Below are positions 57,124 to 64,000 of a DNA stretch of 64,000 bases, one piece after another. The DNA lies in NCBI RefSeq assembly GCF_000744225.1, contig NZ_JQLN01000005.1:1488001-1552000 (forward strand). The letters run 5' to 3'. The notes below the pieces were generated by a model that did not search any database, had not been told where the DNA came from, and saw only the letters and a list, made by a program, of their open reading frames with translations. Positions within the stretch are counted from its first letter, which is position 1, and each line of letters begins with the position of its first letter. A program made the position numbers and the translations under genes. This DNA comes from Kitasatospora mediocidica KCTC 9733 (GTDB taxonomy: Bacteria > Actinomycetota > Actinomycetes > Streptomycetales > Streptomycetaceae).

Positions 57124-57488
57124 GAATGGCGTATCTCCGGCGTCCCGAAAGAGCTTGGGCCGAGGCCGGCGGTGCAGAGGTTGTTCGCATCGGATAGCCT
57201 CAACGAATTGTTACTCATGGTAACTGTCAAGGGCGGCTAGATGGCTCCCGGTCACATGGTCGCGAGTGGGGAATCCCAACGGCCGCTGACACGCTCATCC
57301 GCGACCACGTCGCCGAGCCGCTGGGTGAGCGTACCCACAGCCAACCGTGACTCCACCATGGCCCGTCGTCATCCGCGTCGTCGCGCGCCCCGACGAACTC
57401 AACTCCCGCGGCATCACGATCGTCTGCTCCCAGCGCGACGCCCGACGCGACTCGCTCCTGCTCAACCTCCGCCACCAGATCTTCGTCC
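57124..57488. other. 365-base region with a possible gene remnant
   Basis: GTTAC-N5-GTAAC at 57210-57224 is a compact inverted repeat in an AT-rich patch. Downstream, two offset frames each read protein-like for 30-45 residues (IPTAADTLIRDHVAEPLGER, then RPDELNSRGITIVCSQRDAR) before hitting stops. This suggests a decayed gene. I could not assign a family. Confidence 0.35.
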
Positions 57489-58655
57489 CTACGGCTGCGC
57501 GTGGGCCTGGATGAGGCCGTACTTGCCGCTGGTGCGCCATGGCTCCCCCGTGGCGTCCAGTCCGGCGACCATCGGTCCGGTGAGGCCGACGATGACGTCC
57601 GACTTCAACGTACGCAGTGCCGCTACTGAGGACGGGAAGTGGCCGACCCTCTCGGCGAACGGGGTTGTGGCGTCCCAGAGCTGGTCCCCGACGAGGCGGC
57701 GGTAGTTGAGGTCGCCCTTGAGGATCGTGATCGTGGCGCCGGAGAACTCGGCCCTGAGGTCGGCGGGCATGTCGTGGAATGGCAGTGGCGCGCAGAAGAA
57801 CTGGTGCGTGCGGACCACGAGCGTGCTGCGGTTCATCGCCTGCCAGAGCCGACGGCCGATCAGGGCCGCCTCCTGCGCGCGTGCGGTGCGAAGGCGTTCG
57901 ATGGTGGAGAGGACGTCGGCGGTGGTCGCGTCCGACACGTAGTAGGGGGAGGGCTTGACGTACAGGACGACCTCGGCGGCCAACTCGCTAGTGAGGAGGT
58001 GGTCGACCAGGACGAGGTCGGGCAGCAGCTCCCGCCCGGCGTTGTCCGCGATGACGCAGACCTTCGGGCTGCTTGCAGCAGCCAGAGTGGACCACAGGAG
58101 CGGGCTGTCGTCCGCAATCAGTGCGGAGGGCTGGGCGTCCCCGGCCGAGGCGGTGATTTGGAAGCTGAGGTCCGCCCGGTTGCCCCAGAGCGCTGACGAC
58201 AGCAGCACCTCAGTGCGCTTCTCGCTAGAAAGGGAGGGCAGGTCGCTGAGAGCCGCCAGCTCAGCGTCGACGGCCGGGCCGGCCAGTTCGGCGTTCTTGA
58301 ACGGCGCGAACGGGTCGATGCCCTGCCAAGTCCCGGGCCGGAAGTAGCCGGTGGCCTCGAGCAGCCTGCGGTAGAAGTAGCTCTCGGCCCACAGGAACGG
58401 CGCCTCGCCCCACGGCCGCTCGAACAGGCCCTCGCCCCACTCCAACCACTGTTCGTGATCGTGGGCGTTCTCGCTCAGCGGTTCCAGCACGCCGCTGGTG
58501 CTCTCGGAGAGGAGATCCTCGATCGCTGCCCGCTCGGTCGGCCCGTACGGCAGAGCGTCGAGCACCTGCTGGATAAGCTTCGGGTGGCGCTCGTAGAAGA
58601 CGCGCCAGGCGAAGGAACCGGGGACACCACTCAAGATCACGGGTGCGGTGCGCAT
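57489..58655 (-). CDS. DUF89 / ARMT1-family damage-control phosphatase-like protein
   Basis: The 388-residue protein has the DUF89 layout: an N-terminal helical region, then the core with VCVIADNAGRELLPDLVLVDHLL, RTHQFFCAPLPFHDMP and ITILKGDLNYRRLVGDQ, whose Asp/Asn residues bind the metal. Family enzymes dephosphorylate damaged sugar phosphates or related metabolites. The substrate is unknown. It is divergent from the HNH endonuclease gene. Confidence 0.82.
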   Translation of the reverse strand: MRTAPVILSGVPGSFAWRVFYERHPKLIQQVLDALPYGPTERAAIEDLLSESTSGVLEPLSENAHDHEQWLEWGEGLFERPWGEAPFLWAESYFYRRLLEATGYFRPGTWQGIDPFAPFKNAELAGPAVDAELAALSDLPSLSSEKRTEVLLSSALWGNRADLSFQITASAGDAQPSALIADDSPLLWSTLAAASSPKVCVIADNAGRELLPDLVLVDHLLTSELAAEVVLYVKPSPYYVSDATTADVLSTIERLRTARAQEAALIGRRLWQAMNRSTLVVRTHQFFCAPLPFHDMPADLRAEFSGATITILKGDLNYRRLVGDQLWDATTPFAERVGHFPSSVAALRTLKSDVIVGLTGPMVAGLDATGEPWRTSGKYGLIQAHAQP

Positions 58656-58829
58656 GTTCAGGCTTGTCCTTCTCCTCGTCGGCCGTCGCCGGGCTCCGCT
58701 AGCGGTCCGGCGTCGGCTTGGTCAACGGTTTGGCCGCCATGTGACTTGACCAATAATCACCCCTGCCGGCGACAGATGCCGTAGACCACGGGAGAGGCGG
58801 CGTCAGTGCCGCGAGCTAATCTGGCGCCC

Positions 58830-59753
58830 ATGGGCTGGGTCGATCGGGTGGCGAAGCTGCGGCAGTGGACGAATAACGAGGTCCGCGCACCGCACAAGCC
58901 GCTGTTGCTGCTGTACGCGCTCGGCAGCTTCCAGCAGGACGCCGACAGCGAACTGCGATACAGCGTGGTCGAGGAGGAGCTGAAGCGGCTGCTGGTCGAG
59001 TACGGGCCACCGAATCCGACGACGCCCGCATACCCCTTTCACTATCTGGTCAATGACGGAGTGTGGGAGGTCAGGACCGACCATGGGCAAGGAAGCCCGG
59101 GGACGGGGATCCGGATTCTCCGGTCCAGTGGCGCCACGGGCAGGCTCGTTCCGGAATTGCGGACAGCGCTCATCAGGGAGCCTTCGCTGCTGGGGCGGCT
59201 TGCCAGAGTACTGCTGGACGTCAATTTCCCACCGTCGCTGCACGCTGATCTCTGCGAGGCCGTCGGTCTCGATCTGGAGCTGGCCGAGACCGCGCCCGTG
59301 GCTGGCCTGCTGGGCGAATCCGAGACTGCTGTGCGGCGCCAGCGAGATCGCCGGATGCGCGAAGTCGTCCTGACGGCGTACGAGTTCCAGTGCGCTTTCT
59401 GCGGCTACGACGGGATGCTCGGTGCGAGCAGCGTTGGTCTGGAGGCCGCTCACGTGCGGTGGTGGTCCTACGACGGGCCGGACGAAGTCGACAACGGCCT
59501 GTGCCTGTGCTCGTTGCACCACAAGCTCTTCGACAAGGGCATCCTCGGTCTGGGAGAGGGGCACCGCATTCTGGTCTCGCAGCGCTTTGTCGGCCGCAGC
59601 GAGGCGAGCCGGCGGCACGTTCTCGCACTGGCTGGGCGGCCGGTGATAGGTCCGCAGTCCGGCATTCCATCCGTTGCCGAACGGCACCGCGAGTGGCACA
59701 CCAGGCAGGTTTTTCATGGTGCGCCCCGCATGCCTGCAGAAACGCTGCGCTGA
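58830..59753 (+). CDS. probable phosphorothioate-DNA-dependent HNH endonuclease (SBD-HNH)
   Basis: The 307-residue protein resembles the sulfur-binding-domain nucleases of the ScoMcrA type, which cut phosphorothioate-modified DNA. The N-terminal half has the conserved HKPLLLLYALGSF (residues 22-34) and YPFHYLVNDGVWEV (69-81). The C-terminal HNH has CAFCGYDG (188, 191), AHVRWW with His208, DNGLCLCSLHHKLFD with Asn222 and His231, and further cysteines. ATG 58830 is preferred because TAATCT lies seven bases upstream as a leaderless -10. A GTG at 58806 is an alternative. No dnd genes are in the window. Confidence 0.82.
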   Translation: MGWVDRVAKLRQWTNNEVRAPHKPLLLLYALGSFQQDADSELRYSVVEEELKRLLVEYGPPNPTTPAYPFHYLVNDGVWEVRTDHGQGSPGTGIRILRSSGATGRLVPELRTALIREPSLLGRLARVLLDVNFPPSLHADLCEAVGLDLELAETAPVAGLLGESETAVRRQRDRRMREVVLTAYEFQCAFCGYDGMLGASSVGLEAAHVRWWSYDGPDEVDNGLCLCSLHHKLFDKGILGLGEGHRILVSQRFVGRSEASRRHVLALAGRPVIGPQSGIPSVAERHREWHTRQVFHGAPRMPAETLR

Positions 59754-59860
59754 CTAGCGCAAGGCTGAAGTGCGTGTCCTGGAAGTGAAGTTTGGCATTA
59801 GCGTTGATTTGCTCATCGCACCGACGACGGCTGTGCCAGCGCCCGTCTCCGCCCTCGCCG

Positions 59861-61954
59861 CTATGGCTGCGGGTATACCGGTATCGGTTCCGAGCCGGGG
59901 CAGCATGTGGCGTTCTCGTCGGCGACGGGCTGCAGGCAGCTCTCGCAGTGCCAGTCCGGGGCCGGGGGCTCGGGTTCGGAGGTGGAGACCTTGTTGTCTC
60001 GTACCAGGAGTTGCCAGGTGTCCCAGGGCTCCTCGCCCTGTGCGTCGATCGTGCCGTTGAGCAGGTGGTTGAAGGTGAAGTCCGCGAAACCGGGGTTGCT
60101 TTGGGTGTGGGCGCCTGGCTTCAGGAAGTGGTCGATCAGGTAGGTCATCCACTCGGGTGAGTCGTAGAACTTCTCGGTGCGGTTCCACTCGATTGCTGAG
60201 CCGTCCGCTGTGGGTACCCATCCGCACCAGAGGCCGGGTTGGCCTGCCGGGGGCTTGTCGAAAGTGCGGATGTCGGGGTCATGGCCCTGCCCTGCGTGGC
60301 CGGTTCCGTCGACGAAGTAGGGGCCGTTGTCACGGTCCATGCGACGGGTGCCGGCGAACTTCCGGAGGTATGCGATCTCGGCCGGGTTGAGCGGTGGGGT
60401 GATGGTGACGTGGCCGGTGAATTCAGTGGTGTAGCCCATGCCGCGGATGGTAGCCACGCACTCGGACACCCGAGCTTGGGTGGGTCGGACCTTGGTGGGG
60501 GATAGCGCGCGGAAGGTGAGGAGGGCGCCGAGTGCTGAGAGGGCTGCGAGGGCTGTGCCGAGGGTGTGGAAGGCGGCGGTGAGGCTGTGGGTCAGCTCCT
60601 GGCGGTGGGCGCCGGCCAGTTGGCCGTAGACGGCTTGGCCGGCGAGGTGGGTGGCTTCGGGGGTGTCCAGGCCTTGGGCGTGGAGGGAGGAGCTGGTGAG
60701 GGTGGTGAGGAGTGCGGCTGCGCCGGCCACGGCGACGGACTCTCCGGTGATGCGCATGGTGTTGAAGATCCCGGCGGCGGCGCCGGCGTTCTGGAGCGGG
60801 ACCGTGCTGAGCGCGGCGTTGTCCATGACTCCGAAGGCCAGGCCGACGCCCAGGCCGAACGGCAGGAGAGGGCAGGCCAGTTGCAGCCACGAGGCGGCGG
60901 GCTGCAGCAGCGGTAGCACGAGCGCGCCCGCTGCGATGAGGAGGGAGGCGCAGGTCAGCACGGCTCGTAGGGAGTAGCGGGCGGCCAGTCGGCCGCTGAT
61001 CAGTGGCAGTACCAGGACAGGGACCGTCAGCGGCAGGAGGAGCAGCCCGCTGGCGAGGGTGCTGTGTCCGCCGACGCCCTGGAGGTACGACGGCAGGGTG
61101 ACGAGCAGGACGACGAAGCCGAGCGTCACCGTGAAGGGTTGGCAGATCACGGCGATGAACTCCGGCCGCCGGAACAGCCGTAGATCGAACATCGCGCGTT
61201 GCCCGCGTCGCCTCTCGACCTGGATGAAGCCGAGGACCAGGGCGATCGCAGCGGCGAGCAGGCCGAGCGTGGACGGTGCCGTCCAACCGCTCGTGGCACC
61301 TTGCACGAACACGAAGGACAGGCAGGCCAGGCCGGCCGTGAAGGTGGCCGCGCCGAGGAGATCGAAGCTCTCCGAGCTCGGGCTGAGCGACTCCGGGGCC
61401 CGGCGGGTGCACAGGGCGACGGGCAGGCTCAAGGACGCGATGGCCAGGAAGACCGCGCGCCAGCCACCGGCCTCGACCAGGGCTCCGGCCGTGAGCGGGC
61501 CGACCGCGAGGCCGGCACCGAAGGCTGCTCCCAGCAGCCCGAAGGCGAGTTGCCGTCGGCGACCGGTAGTGGCGTTGGCCAGGACCGCGGCCCCGGAGGC
61601 GAGCACCGCTGCGGCTCCGCAGCCCTGGATCACGCGAGCCGTGTCGACCCACCCGATGGACGGCGCGAGTGCCTCCAGCAGGGAGGTCAGCCCGACCAGA
61701 GTGATGCCGAGCAGGAGGACCCGTCGGCGGCCGTAGCGGTCGGCGAGGCTTCCGGCTGCCAGCGGCAGCGCTGCGAAGGGCACGTTGAAGCCGTTCTGCA
61801 CCCACTGGGCCGCACCGATGGAGGCGTGCAGGTCAGCGACCATCCGCGGCAGCGCCACCGCGGTGCCGGTCACTGAGAACGGCAGCATCGCGCTGGCTGC
61901 GGCGACCGCGATGACAGTGGGCCAGAAGGAAGGGGCTGCTCTGGTGGAGGACAT
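59861..61954 (-). CDS. MFS exporter fused to a C-terminal cytoplasmic domain
   Basis: From ATG 61954 the protein is 697 residues. About 14 membrane helices of the DHA2 drug-exporter type occupy the first ~490 residues, with LADRYGRRRVLLLG between helices 2 and 3 and AGAAAGIFNTMRITGESVAVA late. The last ~190 residues form a soluble domain beginning MGYTTEFTGHVTITPPLNPAEIAYLRKFAGTRR and ending with two CxxC-like pairs. In other Streptomyces this domain looks like a separate small protein; here it starts in frame with no stop. The frame to 62059 overlaps the divergent regulator and is not the start. Confidence 0.78.
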   Translation of the reverse strand: MSSTRAAPSFWPTVIAVAAASAMLPFSVTGTAVALPRMVADLHASIGAAQWVQNGFNVPFAALPLAAGSLADRYGRRRVLLLGITLVGLTSLLEALAPSIGWVDTARVIQGCGAAAVLASGAAVLANATTGRRRQLAFGLLGAAFGAGLAVGPLTAGALVEAGGWRAVFLAIASLSLPVALCTRRAPESLSPSSESFDLLGAATFTAGLACLSFVFVQGATSGWTAPSTLGLLAAAIALVLGFIQVERRRGQRAMFDLRLFRRPEFIAVICQPFTVTLGFVVLLVTLPSYLQGVGGHSTLASGLLLLPLTVPVLVLPLISGRLAARYSLRAVLTCASLLIAAGALVLPLLQPAASWLQLACPLLPFGLGVGLAFGVMDNAALSTVPLQNAGAAAGIFNTMRITGESVAVAGAAALLTTLTSSSLHAQGLDTPEATHLAGQAVYGQLAGAHRQELTHSLTAAFHTLGTALAALSALGALLTFRALSPTKVRPTQARVSECVATIRGMGYTTEFTGHVTITPPLNPAEIAYLRKFAGTRRMDRDNGPYFVDGTGHAGQGHDPDIRTFDKPPAGQPGLWCGWVPTADGSAIEWNRTEKFYDSPEWMTYLIDHFLKPGAHTQSNPGFADFTFNHLLNGTIDAQGEEPWDTWQLLVRDNKVSTSEPEPPAPDWHCESCLQPVADENATCCPGSEPIPVYPQP

Positions 61955-62057
61955 GCCCCGATACTTCGGGCTGAACTCCTGGGCAGGAACGGAACCCTGT
62001 TCCCTGGGAATGACAGGGCCACCCTGGCAGGGGCCCGTTCGGGTCACACTGGATTCC

Positions 62058-62912
62058 ATGGTCGAGAGCCGATTGATCGATGACAGCCTGGGCAGCTACC
62101 TGCGGACCCGGCGGTCCCAGCTGACGCCCCAGGACGCTGCTCTGCCCTCGCCGGCGACGGGCCGACGCAGGGTTCCGGGCCTGCGACGGGAGGAGGTTGC
62201 CGAACTCGTCGGCGTCAGTATCGATTACTACGTGCGGCTTGAGCAGGGCCGGGCGGACCGTCCCTCCGACGCCGTCCTGGAGGCGCTCAGCCGGGCGTTG
62301 CGGCTGGGCCCAGCTGAGCGCACGCACCTCTTCGACCTGGCCCGGCGGGGCCGTCCGCACCGAGCCGAACGTCCTGAGGTCCTGCGACCGGGACTGACCC
62401 GCGTGGTCGACGCCTTCACCACGACGCCGGCGATGGTGATGAACGCTTATACCGACGTCCTCGCCTGGAACCCGCTGGCCGCCGCGCTCATCTGCGACTT
62501 CGCAGGACTGACGGCGCAGGAACGGAACATGGCCCGCTTGATCTTCCTGGATCCCGCCAGCCGCGAGGTCCACGTCGACTGGGACCGGGCGGCCCATGAC
62601 ACGGTGGGAATCCTGCGGATGGCGGCCGGCCGGCAGCCCCACCAACCGGCACTCGTCCGGCTCGTCGGCGAACTCTCGCTGGGCAGCGAGACCTTCCGCA
62701 GGATGTGGGCCACCCACCACGTCCACGAGAAGACCCACGGGCCGAAGGCCTTCCGCCACCCGCTCGCCGGCGAACTGGCGCTGCAGTACGAGAGTTTCCA
62801 CGTCCCCGGGCGCGCCCGCCACACGCTCGTTGTCTACACCGCCCCTGCCGGCAGCCCGGCCGCCGAGGCGCTCAACTTCCTCGGGAGCATGCTGCCGCAT
62901 CCGCCGGGCTGA
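62058..62912 (+). CDS. XRE/MmyB-type transcriptional regulator
   Basis: The 284-residue protein has an N-terminal XRE HTH (LGSYLRTRRSQLTPQDAALP, then VPGLRREEVAELVGVSIDYYVRLEQGRADRPSDAVL) and the MmyB-like ligand domain (NAYTDVLAWNPLAAALICDF, REVHVDWDRAAHDTVGILRM, FHVPGRARHTLVVYTAP). Members often regulate a divergent transporter gene, and the MFS exporter is exactly that neighbour. The ligand is unknown. Confidence 0.88.
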   Translation: MVESRLIDDSLGSYLRTRRSQLTPQDAALPSPATGRRRVPGLRREEVAELVGVSIDYYVRLEQGRADRPSDAVLEALSRALRLGPAERTHLFDLARRGRPHRAERPEVLRPGLTRVVDAFTTTPAMVMNAYTDVLAWNPLAAALICDFAGLTAQERNMARLIFLDPASREVHVDWDRAAHDTVGILRMAAGRQPHQPALVRLVGELSLGSETFRRMWATHHVHEKTHGPKAFRHPLAGELALQYESFHVPGRARHTLVVYTAPAGSPAAEALNFLGSMLPHPPG

Positions 62913-63029
62913 GCTGGGCGGCAGAGATCCGATATGGCGCGGTGTCAGGTGTGTGGGGCGACCATATGCTGGGCAGTCAAGATCCGTCGTGGGTCGGGAC
63001 TGTGTCGGGTCGGGTGGGTGGAGGAAGCC

Positions 63030-64000
63030 TTGAGCGTGTGCGTCATAGGCGCGGGTCTGTCGGGGTTGGCAGCCGGCTATGCGCTCAGGGGGCGGGGGAT
63101 CGAGTTCGTCTGTCTGGAGCGGGCGGCGGATGTCGGGGGGATCTGGCGGATGCCGGGGGCGGGGGAGGCGGGGCCGGCGTATCGGGCTTTGCATCTGAAC
63201 AGTGCCAAGCAGTTGACGGGGTATGCGGATTTCCCGATGGCGGCGGAGTTGCCGCTGTACCCGCGGCACAGTGATGTCGCCGCCTATCTGCGGTCCTTCG
63301 CCGAGTGGGCCGGGTTGTTGCCCCATATCGAGTTGGGCACCGAGGTGGTCTCCGTTCGGCAGGGGGCTGACGGGGTGTGGAGCGTGACCAGCCGGGATGC
63401 CCAAGGGGGTGAGGCGGTACGGCGGTTCGACCAGGTGATCGTTGCTTCCGGGCATCATTCGGAGCCGGCGCTGCCCGATCCGCTGCCGCCGGGGGCCGGG
63501 TCCTTCGGGGGGAGGATTCTGCATTCGATGGACTACCTGGACGGCGCGGAGTTCGCCGGGCAGCGGGTGGTCGTGGTGGGGCTCGGGGCGTCGGGGGTGG
63601 ACATCGCCGCGGATCTGTCGCGGCATGCCGAGCGGACGGTGATCTCGGTTCGGCGGGGGCTGCACATCGTGCCGAAGCAGCTGTACGGGATGTCGGTGGA
63701 CCTGATCGCGGAGGCTTCGTGGTTCACCGAGAAGCCCTTCGAGGAGCAGCGGCGGTTCGTCGAGGAGGCGCTGTTGGTGGCGCGTGGCAGGTTGTCGGAC
63801 TACGGGTTGCCGGAGCCCGATCATCCGATCTTCTCCTCGGCGGTGACCATCTCGGACGAGATCCTCAGCCGGATACGGCACGGCGCGGTGGTCCCCAAGC
63901 CCGCGGTCGCCGCGCTGGACGGTGACCGGGTCTGCTTCGCCGACGGGACCTCGGTGGAGGCGGACGCGATCGTGTACTGCACCGGTTTCCGGATGGCCTT
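63030..64000 (+). CDS. flavin-containing monooxygenase, 3'-truncated by window edge
   Basis: A TTG at 63030 (GGAGGA upstream) begins a 323-residue fragment that runs off the window. A GTG at 63036 is an alternative start. FAD binding is shown by [17 protein letters not shown] and [16 protein letters not shown]. The FMO-like FxGxxxHSxxY pattern is [16 protein letters not shown](P)H binding follows in [19 protein letters not shown], and YCTGFRMAF is the late motif. It should oxygenate a small substrate, such as an amine, sulfide or ketone. The substrate is unknown. Confidence 0.88.
   Translation, partial: MSVCVIGAGLSGLAAGYALRGRGIEFVCLERAADVGGIWRMPGAGEAGPAYRALHLNSAKQLTGYADFPMAAELPLYPRHSDVAAYLRSFAEWAGLLPHIELGTEVVSVRQGADGVWSVTSRDAQGGEAVRRFDQVIVASGHHSEPALPDPLPPGAGSFGGRILHSMDYLDGAEFAGQRVVVVGLGASGVDIAADLSRHAERTVISVRRGLHIVPKQLYGMSVDLIAEASWFTEKPFEEQRRFVEEALLVARGRLSDYGLPEPDHPIFSSAVTISDEILSRIRHGAVVPKPAVAALDGDRVCFADGTSVEADAIVYCTGFRMA

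Overview
The window is high-GC actinobacterial chromosome, most likely from the Streptomycetaceae (Streptomyces or Kitasatospora). The evidence is the codon bias, frequent GTG/TTG and leaderless-looking starts, an Lsr2-type nucleoid protein beside purS, HspR/HAIR heat-shock control, mycothiol-type DinB enzymes, and a perfect parS centromere site. No rRNA or CRISPR array is visible. Both ends cut through a gene.

Layout. (1) 1-17.8 kb: a purine-synthesis neighbourhood with purD, purC and the purS-purQ-purL operon. Between them lie an MFS transporter end, a BRO-N protein, a nitrilase, a GntR regulator, an SLATT-like membrane protein, a degenerate M48-like protein, a DMFase-like protein, two tRNA-Gly(GCC) genes and the Lsr2 paralogue. 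(2) 17.8-37.2 kb: a conserved block with DUF3151, a GT39-type membrane glycosyltransferase, fructose-bisphosphate aldolase, DedA, an alkylsulfatase-like enzyme, pyrE (followed by parS inside a 52-bp palindrome), a CoxG-like protein, a membrane spermidine-synthase-like protein, DUF2617, a sensor kinase/response regulator pair, an aminotransferase, a YbjN protein and clpB. (3) 37.4-44.4 kb: an accessory island with four paralogous TrmB/LuxR-like regulators, a DsrE-like protein, a deoxyribosyltransferase-like protein, and an exported protein built from six copies of a DYIWT motif. (4) 44.4-55.7 kb: dnaK-grpE-dnaJ-hspR (all minus), an iron-sulfur membrane reductase, an NDP-sugar pyrophosphorylase, a Yip1-like protein, an AlaX-type editing protein and dcd. 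(5) 55.9-64 kb: a tRNA-Gly(CCC) followed by accessory genes: an SMI1-like protein, a DUF89 protein, a probable phosphorothioate-DNA-dependent HNH endonuclease, an MFS exporter fused to an extra domain with a divergent MmyB-type regulator, and a flavin monooxygenase.

How genes work together. PurD, PurC and PurSQL are five components of de novo IMP synthesis. HspR, encoded at the end of its own operon, should repress both dnaK and clpB through the inverted repeats seen upstream of each. The kinase and response regulator are translationally coupled. The best candidate for an undescribed system is the regulator island. Its repeat protein has a strong ribosome-binding site, an export signal, six near-identical motifs and two matching operator-like inverted repeats upstream, and it sits beside four related regulators. 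This resembles a multi-copy pro-peptide with dedicated receptor-regulators, but that role is inference only.
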